From Pictodentalium vernedei (Eukaryota > Mollusca > Scaphopoda > Dentaliida > Dentaliidae), in contig CM062289.1 in NCBI GenBank assembly GCA_031216915.1, positions 447,106,910 to 447,170,909 on the forward strand: 64,000 nucleotides of DNA. The letters are read 5' to 3'. This document shows, one piece after another, positions 23,001 through 35,000 of this stretch. The first letter of the stretch is position 1, and each line of letters starts with the position of its first letter. The notes beneath the pieces are model-generated. The model worked only from the letters and a program-made list of their open reading frames with translations, did not search any database and was not told where the DNA came from. The position numbers and the translations under genes are program-made.

Positions 23001-26000
23001 AACGTCGAACCTACCGGGAAGTCTCCATACTGAAATGAGGAGGTATTATGTACTCGTTCAGGGTACTCAGATCGATGACAGGACGATATTGGCTGTTTTT
23101 CTTCGGCACCAAGAAAAGTCTCGAGTAAAACCCCGGTGAAAGGGTGTTCCTGTCCACCTCGATTGCCCCTTTGGTGAGGAGATTGTCGATATCCTGCACC
23201 AGAAGGTCCCAACGCAGAGAATCGGAAGGGACCTGAGTCGGAAGGGGCACCCGAGATAAACTGGGGTGCCGATGGAAGGACAGTCGCAGACCGGATTGAA
23301 TGACGTCGAAGATCCAAGAGTCCGGCGTTATCTCTGTCCAACGGTCATAAAACACCGACAGCCTTCCCCCTGGAGGCGAATCGAGGTGAGAACCTTCACT
23401 TGCGGCCTCGACGAGGCCCCCGAGAGGAGAAACCACCTCGGGAAGTGACAGAGTCCTGAGACTTTCCAGCCTGAGGCTGCCAGCGAGCCTGGCCATGTCG
23501 GCGCTTCTTATGAGCAGAAGGAGCAGACGGAGCCGAAGGCATAGCCGACGTCGCCGACGAGGCAGACGCAGCAGCACGCTTGGCGGGCCTGGAACGACCC
23601 CCACCCGCAGCAGCAGGTTGGTCAAGCTGTCTCAGCAAAAGCTGGTCCTTCGAATGACGAAGAACTTCGCCACGAACAGCTTCCATGGAACAACTGAGGT
23701 CCCACCAAAGAGGCAGACCTCAGAACAGCACGTTGCTCAGAAGGAAGGGATGGTAAAGAATCCAACACCGCATCCCAGCGTGCCAGCTCCAAATTAGCCG
23801 TGTTACAGGCGTGAGCGTGTGTCAAGTTCATAAGAGCCTGTGACAAAACGCGAAAAGGCGCCTGAGCGTCATCAAACTCCCCTGGTGGAAAATATTCAGC
23901 CAGAGCAGCGACGACATGGTCCGCGAGAGATAACATACCCAGCATGTCTCGGGACAGGCCCACCACAGACTCAACTACCGACATCGGGAGAACTGCCGAC
24001 TTAGGCTTAGTCAACCTGAGGGAAGAAGAATCCTCATCCACAGTAGTCAACCCTTGGAAGACTGGTGGAGAGACGGAATCGTACACACGAAACCGCGATG
24101 GAGGCAGAAAGGCATCAGCTCTAGAAAAGAAGGAACCCTTGAGGGCCTTAGAACGCATTTTGGCATCTAAGCCCTGGAAGGACTCAACAACCTCAGCCGA
24201 TTGCAGAGGACGCAAAGCCCCGGAGCTAGAAGGCTCAACAGGGTTACGGCGCTCCACAGTGGACCGCGGCCGGACGGTCACAGAAGGCTGGTCGGAAGGT
24301 TGAACGTCCGGCAATAAGCCAAAGACGAAATCCAAAGCCTGCCCCAAGACTGACGAGGGGGGCCCATCACCTTCAAGATACTCGTCATCCTCCGTAGCAG
24401 AGGAGACGTAGCCCAACTCGGGCTGACCAGCAGAAACCTCCTGTGAATACTGTGCAGTATCCAAGGGGCCAGGCGAGACAAAGGAGGTTGTGCCTCAGGA
24501 GGCACAGGGAGGCCAACTTGAGGGTTGCCAGAAAGCAACCGGGTGAGCGCCAAAACGGCCTGGCGCAGGTCACCCTGAGAATCCGTCACAGCAGAATTGC
24601 CCGACGGAGTGTCCTCCCAATGGACTCTTCTGGTAGAAGAACCCAAATCCTCAGAAGAGGCCGACGTCGAACGTCGATCGGCAGACAGAATAGGGACACG
24701 GTGAGAAGACACCGGAGGATAGTCCCAATTGTGACGCCCAGGGGCCATCACTGACCTCTGCGAAACAGAAGGTCCTGCCTGCAAATTCTCTAAAGAGACC
24801 GACGGCGCACATCGATCGGTAGCTGGACCTAGGACACGGTGAGAAGACACCGGAGGATTGTCCCAAGAATGACAGGAACCTGTCATTGGCCTCTGCGCAG
24901 CAGACGGCCCCAACTGCCTATCCTCTGAGACCGACGGCAAGCATCGATCGACACCCAGACTCGGAACACAGTGAGGAATCACCGGAGGAAGGTTCCGAGA
25001 GTGACAGCTAACAGGGGCTGTCACTGACCGCTGCTGAACAGCAGGCCCTGGATGCCAACGTTCCAACACCATCCCACTAGGCGGCACACTAGCAGGGGAA
25101 GGTGGAACGATAAACGATTCACTCGAGGGACGAGGAATCGCTGCCGAAGCGACCGGCCGGCTCAACCGACTAGGAGCAAACCTAGCCAGATGAGACGGAG
25201 CAGACAGCAAACCCGCACAGCCCCGCCGCGAGGCTGGGGGAGGCTGAGAACACACAGTCACACCAGCAGATACAGCCTCGGTCCCCCGACACTGTAGACC
25301 ATCCCCAGAGGAGATGGAAGAGCCACCATCAGACAGAATAGGATCTGGAGTAGCAACTTCCTCAACAACGGTCGACGGTGTAGGAGGCAGATCGGAGAGG
25401 GTCACCGAGCTGACCTCGGAAAAGCTCTCAACGACGCCTCAATAGTGACATCAGAAGACAAAGAGACCACGGTCTCCTCGTCAGGTATCACTGAACTAAC
25501 ACCGCCAACAGTTGCAGAGGAACTCGCCACAGAAGGCAGATCCGAATCCTGTGTAACAGAGTCACCACGTGCACCAGCAGAAATGTCTTCTACGGCACGG
25601 CTACCCTTACCCTGAGAACGAGGGGTTCGAGCTCTGGAAAGAACCACCTTGTTCACAGAAGCCCAGAATACAGAGGATCAAACCCCACAAATACCACATG
25701 ATTGGGCCTGAGTGCAATTGTTGCAAGTGACACATGTGGCATGAGAGTCGTCCACATGCTTCACCTGCAAGCAAGAGGTACAAGGAATAGTCTTAGGCAT
25801 TATATCAAAATAATCAAGCTTCCCGCCGACGAAAAACAGCACGAAGGTCGTGTTCACACGTGGGGGAAAGACAAGATAAAGAGTGAAGAGACAAGAAATA
25901 AAAATACAAATCAACATTAATTAATAATAACTTGGTAGCTTGATAAAAGGATACAATCCACTAACACACTAAATATGTAGAATAAGTTGTTCGCGAAGAA

Positions 26001-29000
26001 TAAACAGCATAATTTAGCACGAATCACAAAAATTTCCGACCATGTACAATGGCGGAAAATAAAGGAATTGACGTCACGGTTGTTGCGCATGCGCTCGGTA
26101 AACGCAAGAGGTGTACAGAGAGAGTACCTGTAATTTCGAGCGCTGGTCTCGCTCGACCCTTTTTTCGATCTTTTTCGTGCTTTTGCACTCTAGTACTTTT
26201 CCAACTCGTTTGGAAAAGATTCTGAAAGTTTGAGTTAGTTCCGAAGTAGGGCTTGCACTTATGTTACAGCCAATTGTAAACAATTGTGAGTAGGTTGAAA
26301 AGAAACAGCCTCTAGCCCGAGCCGTGTGTATGGTGTGATGGACGGACAGACGGACGACAGGTCATGGCAATACCTCAAATTTGGCTTTGCCAAAGTTGAG
26401 CTAAAAATGCCAAACTAAAAATATGTTCAGCTCTTCTGCAAGATCCAAAATTAATCTCAATTGACTGAATCACACTTGTGTAGAGTAAATTTAATCTGCT
26501 ACAGCAATAAAGTATTATTTAGGCATTGTTAGTTCAGGCTTGTCACTTTGAAAATTGCAGAAGGGCCATTATGGTTCACCTCAAATCACAATAGGAGGAC
26601 CATTTTGGGTTCACCTAAAATGACCCCAGGAGGGTCATTTATGATTTGCGGGAGCCGTTTTGTTTCAGCCTGCTGGGTAGACAACTAATATCATTTTAAG
26701 GTACAGTACGTGGAGAGTGGATTGTAACTAAATCAACACGGAGTGAAGTTATCACCCAAACTATAACTTTCAAATTTCATACATATGGACAAAAACACAA
26801 CCAATGTTTCAGCCAATGGACCTCTGGGTATAACCCAGAGGTCCATTGGTTGAAACTTTGCCTGTGCTTGTTTTGCTTTGCAACAAATTTGCAATTATTG
26901 CTTGGGTGGAATCTCCAATCTGCGGGGGATTTAGTGATAATACCCTCTCCACATACTGTACATGGTTTGTTTAATTATGATGTACAACATCATGTTATGA
27001 ATATTTGGAAAGTTCCTTACTGTCTCTGGGTGACAGCGTTGACGAGACACTACAAACTTCACAAACTGCGCTTTTGTTACATGTACCTCCTGCAATCCGT
27101 GAAAACTGCCATTTGAGGCGGCCGATTTTGAGGTGCCTTCGACTAAATTAATGGGCCGCAGAAATCGGGGTTAGGCAGACGTTTAGCGTCCACGGAATTT
27201 TGAATTCAGGCGGGAGACTGCGTCCCAGTGCGATCGCGCGCCTCAAAATTTCCCAGGTCAGTACCACATTTTTAGATATGGTTTTTGTTGGAGAATATTT
27301 CCAAAATTTAAAAATATAAGTTTCATACGCGAGTTGAAATTGAAAGAACAAGAGATTCACACGGAAGTGAGTATGCCCCCTATGTGGCAATGACCTTGAT
27401 CTGTGACCTTGACCTCCATCAAACAAAAAAATTTGTAAAAAGTTTAATATTTGTACTTTGGTTCGTTTCTGAGTTATGGCTGAGACACGAATATTGATGA
27501 TTTTCAGTGTACCTTGACCTTACCGACCTGGCTGTGGTGTGTGACACATCCACCCATTGTCCTTTATAATTGAGCGAAGTTAGATGATTGTAGCCCTAAT
27601 AGTTTTGGAGTTATGCTTGAGACACGTTTGGTGACCCTGAACATATGAAGGTCGTGACCTTCACCTTGCAGATGCGGCAGAAACTATTATACGTGACACA
27701 CCTTCTGACTGTCCTTAACATTTGTAAAAAGTTTAACAATTGTACTATGATTCGTTTCTGAGTTATGGCTGAGAAACGAATATTGACCGATTTTTAGTGT
27801 GACCTTGAAATGTGACCTTGACCTTGAAGGTATGAACCTGGCTATGGTGTGTGACACATCCTCCCATGGTCCTTATTAATTATTTGAAGTTTGATGACTG
27901 TGGCCCTAACAGATTTTGAGTTATTGGCTCGGACACACACACGGACCGAGGACCTCTCAGCTTGCAGCCTGCACCTCCAGCTACTGAGCCCCGTGCCCAC
28001 TACAGGCATTTAATCTATAATATCTTGTTTGACAGAGCGGCATGAGAAATGGAGAAAGGCAAGCAACTAGCTGACAAGTTATACTAATTAAAGCTTTATG
28101 TTCAAGAGATAAAAATTTATACCTTGGAATTCATGGTAAAATTTCTGTACACTTTTCTTGCGCCATAAAGGAATGCATCTCCATCTTCTGTAATAACACC
28201 ATCAACCAGCTGCAACACAACCAAAAGTTAAATGTTTATCATTTCACCAACATATTCTTGTCCACATGTGAGAAACAGAAAGAAAGCTAATACCATTGTT
28301 GTCTGTACATCAATAATATGTGTTTAATCCTTAACTGAACACATTGGCCACATCTGCCTGCTCAAAACTCTACTCTGTCAAATAATAGTGATGCTGCACA
28401 TTTTGGGGTTCAATAAATAAAAGTGATGGTGCCAAATAATAGTGATGGCTGGCCTACCACAATCACGGGAGTGATAGCTATAGTTGCATGGAATTCCCAC
28501 CACAATTGCCACTTGACAATACTAGTACAGTGGAACCCTGTTACTTGAATAGCCACTTTGCAAGTGAAAACTATTCAATAAACAGGAGTATTCAATTAAC
28601 AAGGATTTGGTCACTTTCCGGTATTTTAGAGATAAACTGAGCATTTATTCTATTATATCTTCTTTGGCAGAGCTCATGGAGCTCTGTCAAACAAGATATA
28701 ATAGAATAGATGCACTTATGTACATTGGGTATTTGGTGATTTCTCGACATATTCCTGGATATTTTTATTCAATTAACAGGAGTTTGCTCTAAATATAACC
28801 CATATTCAATTAAGAGGACAAATCTTGTACTGAAAGTATGGTAAATGGTTTGGTGTTTGGAAATTATATTCAATTTACAGGGTTATTCAATTAAGATATA
28901 TACAATTAAATGGGCTCCACTGTACCTGTGTTTCACTCCTAGAAATCAAAGAAACTCAAGAGGATGGGGTACACAATCGTGGTTGAACACGCAAAAATAT

Positions 29001-32000
29001 TTTGCAGGACTTTTTTACAGGTACACAAATTTTAAATTCTGACAAGCCTGGGTGGTGAACATCGATGAAATTTTACACTATTTTCTTCAAACAAATGCTG
29101 TTTTTGGGTGGTGTTGATTTTTTTCGACGATGTGCTGATTGGATATTCTAATCACAGTAACTCATTTTAATAAACGTGATGGTGCATAATAATCATGATG
29201 CTGTCCTTTTTCTCCAAAAATTAATAATAGTGATGTCACTTTTATTTGGCAGGGGAGCATACATACATATTTTCTCTATGGTGAAGTGATCTGGGTCATA
29301 GTATCATGTTGAGTTGAGTAGGTTAGCCTGCTAGATTAAACGAGCTGCCGCAGGCAGCTCGTTTGATCCAGTGATGTGACCTCCTCAACGAGACGTGATG
29401 CTACTTTACTGTAGCCTTAAAAGGTTTTTTATATGACTTGTAGTTCAGCATTGCATGCCTGCACTATCATAAACAAATCCCCCCAAACTGTTTTTGGTAA
29501 ATTGGATTGAAGTAAAAAAGAAACTACTTTTATTTACACTTATTTTTGTAACAGGTGCACACTTCTGGGAAATCCCAAATGCACATGAATGTATAACAAA
29601 GTGTTGCTAGCAGACGAAACTGTAAATAAACCCGGACCGCCATTCGAGCGCACCCATTCCAGTTCAGAGTAAAGTACTCTCTGCAACCAGAACAGCTAAT
29701 TATGCCAATTCGAATGTACCTGTAAATAGTCTGTCATACTATAGTGATTCCACACTGTGGATTTTCGTGGACCAGGAAAACATCGTCAAACCGCAGTGAT
29801 ATTTAGCGGTTAAATAACATAGTCATATAAAAAACAAATTAAGCAGCTGAAACAAAACTGTTTTTCAAAACAAAACCATATCAAATCACCCCTCATTGAA
29901 AAGCGCTTCACAAGCTTGTTCCAACTAGAAGTACTGTGAGCAAACTCACAAAGTGATACCTCCCGCGCCTGAAATGTATAAGTTAGATTATCTCCCCTTG
30001 GAAATGTCAGAACGGAATTATACTGCTTCATGCACATCTTCATACAGAGTTCTTCCATTGGGTAAAGTTTCATGAAAATTCTTCAAACGGTTTAGGAGGA
30101 GTTGTGCTTACAAGGATGGACAGACGCCTGAAATGTATAAGTTAGATTATCTCCCCTTGGAAATGTCAGAACGGAATTATATTGCTTCATGCACATCTTC
30201 ATATGGAGTTCTTCCATTGTGTAAAGTTTCATGAAAATTCTTCAAACGGTTTAGGAGGAGTTGCGCTTACAAGGATGGACAGACGGACGGACAGGGTGAT
30301 TCCTATATACCCCCCCAAACTTTGTTTGCGGGGGGTATAATGATGGGATCAAATAAGGTTTTGTTGAGATTTTTTGAAAAAATAAACAATATTTAAAAAT
30401 CCTAAAATTTGATGTCTTGTGCATTGAGTGAAGGTTTACATTTGTATTTCTGAATCAACTATTGACCAGTGAGATTTGAAACTGTTGATAAATGAAGTCT
30501 TCAAGGCTTCAGACTTTTATCTCAGTGTCTAAATTTGTATTTTCTCCTAAACACTACAATATTAACTACCTAATGCAGCTGAAGAATAACTATAAAAATT
30601 TCATTTTTTACCTCGTAAACATAGCTTATGACCCCCCATTGAAACAGACTTGTTCCAGTGAGGGTTCCTAAGTTATGGTTTAGTTTAAACAATATTTATT
30701 TCCAGTTCTCAAATATTTACAATTTATTTATTTATTGGTGTTTAAGGTCACATACTTATGCAAAGTGGCTAATCATGATCATGACTGTTTTACGGGTTGA
30801 GGAAGCCGGAGTACCCAGAGAGAACCACCGAGCATCAACGAGCAACTGTCAGTTCCTCAACATTCTAACTCTGTTTGAACTCTGCTCAAGCAAGATTAAA
30901 ACGACTGAAGACATGTGCACCATAGACATGCAGTATGCCTTAGTACACAGTGTCATCATGTCCCCATGTAGGCAACCAGGATAAAGTGCCTTGCCTACGA
31001 ACACAACGCAGGTCGTCCTGGACAAGGATCGAACTCTGGACCTCTAGCATAGACGTCCAACACTCTACCATTGAGCGAAATATATACAATTATATCTGTT
31101 ATAGTAAGTGTGGGTCCAACGGTAAGCTGTAAGCTATGGTTTGGAGGCAAACATTGGAAATTTGATCTTTAATGGCAACGAGATTTGAAGGAGATTTAGA
31201 CATGACCACAACGCTTAACTGGTAGAGGGCTACATTATTTTTGGTGGTTTGAATTTGTTAATCAAAATTTGTTTTAATACAAATGATTGAAGAGTGCCCA
31301 CAGGCATTTAAATTATTTAAATAGAATATTATTTGGATTTAACTGAGTATGAAACAAAAGCATGGAAAATGTTGGCTTTTGCTCTGGTACCCCTCATTTT
31401 TTTAAAAGCCCTGACAGTGGCTTCTAGACAGAGTTCCTGCACCAAACCTCTAAGCAAATTCGAGGAGTTTCAAGGAGGTTTCTAGTGCTTTTTCAAGGAA
31501 TTTCAAGGAGAAAAACAGATAAAATTCAAGGATTTTCCAGGAAACATTTTCCACTTGCATCCAGGAGATAGAAAATATAACTCGACCCTTTATCTAAGCT
31601 AATGCAAAAAAAATGGCCAGCGCTTTCCATGAAAATCACTGTTCAATCTTTTTATATATTTTTTTCTCAATATTTTCATTTTTTGCTTCTGAAACATGGG
31701 TTATGACTTTCATTGGAACGAGTGAATCACAACCTATGTTTTGGAAAATATGAAAATGTTCAAATGCACAGTAATTTTTTCACAAGTGTCGTCTGCTTCT
31801 AGGTAAAAAGGTAAAAGAATGGACATCAGATGTACAGTATTTTGAAATAGCACACGGTCCATGCATAGCCGACTCCATTTCCAGGATGGCCTTCAATATT
31901 CAAGGAGTTTCCAGGTCCTTGGGAGGGTGTTTTGAAATTCAAGGACCTTCAAGGAATTTGAGGTGCGGGAACCCTGCTAGAACACAACCAGTTAAGAAGT

Positions 32001-35000
32001 GGAGAGTATAATTACAGTGGAGCTCTCTTACTCCGAACATACGTCAGGGCAAAAACACAGGCAATCCAGTTATGGAGGGCAATCTTGAGACCTCAATGCT
32101 TGCACATACACGCTCGGCAGCATGTCAACCTTGACCAGTCTTCTGGAAAAGAAACTGGGTACAGACAGTAGTATTACCTGTACACCATAGCCTGAAAATT
32201 CGTCGCCTCAGTGCTAGAATGTCCTATAGGGGACATAGGACATTCTAGCACTCAGGCGACGAATTGTACTGCATCTCCTTCTAACCTGATGCAGGTCCTG
32301 GTTATATAACCAACTCTATTACTTTTAGCTACCATATTGAAAGCCTTCAAAGACATTTCTGATCACTTTTGGGCTCAAATGAAAGAAGGTTGCTTCAGAA
32401 ACTAATTTATATGCCCTCTCGCTGATAACATAGACATAGCCTTGCATGCATCCTATGAAGTTATAATAAGCCACGTCCCCAAAGATATGCACTCTCAAAA
32501 GATCATGGTCAAGTTGAAGGTTAAGGACATTTCTGAAATTTGGACATGCTGACTGATTGATAAACATCATATAAGCAATCAACTCTATGGTTTTATCACA
32601 AAATGAACACTAAAGGAGTCACAAGGACAGTGGACTTTTATTATTTCAAATTCACAGACTTTCCAAGAATTCCTGGGGGAGTGTGAACCCTATGAAAAAG
32701 AGTTGCATGACAAGTTAAGGTGACCTTCCTAGGATCGCCTTAATTAGGGTTCTTACAGTCAAGGACCAAAAAAATTCAAGGACTTTTCAAGGACATATCA
32801 GCATTTTCGAAGGATGTTTTTTTAAAATGTACATTTGGAATAGAACCATTTTTAGAAGCCTTACCTACTTTAACCCTTTACCTTACATGAAAAGCAGACG
32901 ACACCTGCAAAAAAATTCTTGAATAACTAATTTTTTGTCTCAAAAACATAGGTTATGACCCCTCATTGAAACAAGCTCAATGAGCTCGTTCCAACGAGGG
33001 GTCATAACTTATGTTTTTGAAACAAAAATGAAAAAAATAATTGAAATTAATTGGCCATTTTTGAGAATAGCGGTGGCCAGTTTTGGCCGTTACACTGGGT
33101 AAAGGGTTAAAAATGTCTTCTACCTCATCCTTCTAAATTCCAGGAAAACGGTGCTTCTAAAATGCTCTGCAACAAAATTATGGTACTTACAGAATGACAC
33201 CCAGTTAAATAATGCCTGAACTTTAATTCCTCATTTATCGATTATCCATTATTTATGTTCGTTTTTTTCGTTTTTCAACTAAAACAAGTGCAAAAGAGAT
33301 GTTTCAATTGTCCACTATTACACAGGTAAAAATGATATAGGGCAAAATTCAAGGACTTTCAAGGATTTTTAAGTACTTTTCAAGTACATTTTCTGAATTT
33401 TCAAAATTCAAGGAGTAAGATTGAAATTCAAGGACTTTTCAAGGATGTGCATACCCTGTTAATTTCCATTAAATTGATAGATGTACAATATAAATAACAG
33501 TAACTTACTCCTCTAGAATTCAGTAAAGCACAGAGAGCTTCTGCTTCTCCTCGACTCTGTATGTAAACAACTCCCAGGTGATCTAATAATTCACAACACT
33601 GAAAATTAGATATTGGAAACTAAGAGATTAGGACATAAATTTACTTTGAACTTTGTGAACTTTAATTAACCCCCTGCACACTGATGTCAAAATATCTAAA
33701 TTTCCGGCAGAAAAAATTTCCCACAATGCAATTAGAAATTTTACCAATTCAGTCTCGTTTGACAGAGATCATTGAGCTCTGTCAAACGAGATTGAATTGG
33801 TTAAATTTCTAAATGCATTATCAAAAAAAACAGCTTCCTGAAATTTTGATATTTTGACATCAGAGTGAAGGGGGTTAATTTGGTTTCAAATCACTATACA
33901 AAATAGCACTGTGATAAAAAACAAAGTAGAGATGGGAGGTTAACCTCAACCACGGGTGTGGATCGGTAGTGTGCAACAACTGAAAAAGGCAACCATACTC
34001 CAATGAACACAATCGTAAATTTAGTTTGAAAATTTCAGCACATTTTTAGTTACTGCACAAAGTAATGAATCATCAAAATGACCACATAATTCACTTAACC
34101 CTTTATCCAACGAATCGCCCGCATCCGCCCGCATAATATGCAAATTCAGCAGCCAAAAAAATATTATTTTTAGAAAAATGTCAACAAAACCATATCATAT
34201 GACCCCTCTTTGGAACGAGCTCGTCAAGCTCGTTCCAAAGAGTGGTCACATGATATGGTTTTGTTGAAATTTTTTGAAAAAATTTAAAAAATGTTTAAAA
34301 TAATAAATTTTGAAAACATCTGCGTTGGGTAAAGGGTTAATGCAATATCTACGCATCTGTGGTCAATAATTACTGTATATACATTTGAAAAGAATTAAAA
34401 ACAAAACTGTTGTTCACTATACTTGCACCAATGACATTTTCAAGACAGTAAGCCAAGAGCGTTTGGGGCGTTCAGTATCAATACCTGACGGTATTCATTA
34501 ATGTTCATGACTTGTCAACTACAATGGTGAAGCATTGTAAAATGTTCACCAGTTTATCAAATGCGGTTTCCTTTGGTGAACTAGAACTTGCCACTTGCTC
34601 TTCATTTATACTGACCAAAATATATTTATTTCTACACGTAATTTTGAAATCTTGAACTCCGAAATTGGTTTCAAACTCCAAGTTGAAGTCAAAAGGAAAT
34701 TTAGGGTTACAATGATCTGAATTGGTGATTTTTACTTGATAAAATTTTGGGGGGTTGGCATAATATTCTGGGGTCATTCGGGTTACCCTAATCACAGGGT
34801 TTTTTTTACCTGACATTTTACAACATTACACCTTTGGCAATTTTTTGCCGATGATGTGCATTGCTACCAAAACATTTCCTAGATACCCTGGGAAAATAAA
34901 AATTTGCAACAGCCAACGTCTGTGACCAAACACTAATATTCAGTTACAGCTCTGCAGTTTATGGCTTGACAAGTTGAAATCAGTTTAAAAAGCAACTGAT

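Larger units (their letters stand above)
19849..26305 (-). mobile_element. DIRS-like retrotransposon 2 (about 6457 bp), decayed
   Basis: Same architecture as element 1 but a different family: inverted terminal repeats 19849-20126 and 26050-26305, an internal complementary region 20195-20286, Gag, RT, RNase H and tyrosine recombinase on the minus strand. It is broken by several frameshifts and stops. It is inserted in a tandem-core repeat within GEN1 intron 4 with no target duplication. Confidence 0.94.
18805..26403. mobile_element. Tandem-core repeat element, split by DIRS element 2
   Basis: Starts at GAAAGTGTCAATGACACTGT-AGCTCAACTTG and ends CAAAGTTGAGCT-AAAA, so the ends are inverted AGCTCAACTT/AAGTTGAGCT. 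The core repeats a unit of about 345 bp containing GGTGATAACAAAGGTACCCA and GATCGGTTCATAAATAC. 19848 and 26306 rejoin as CATAAATA|CAGCCTCTAG, as in the intact units near 38640-38660. A related copy lies at 38104-40273. Minus-strand open frames inside are repeat artefacts. Confidence 0.8.
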
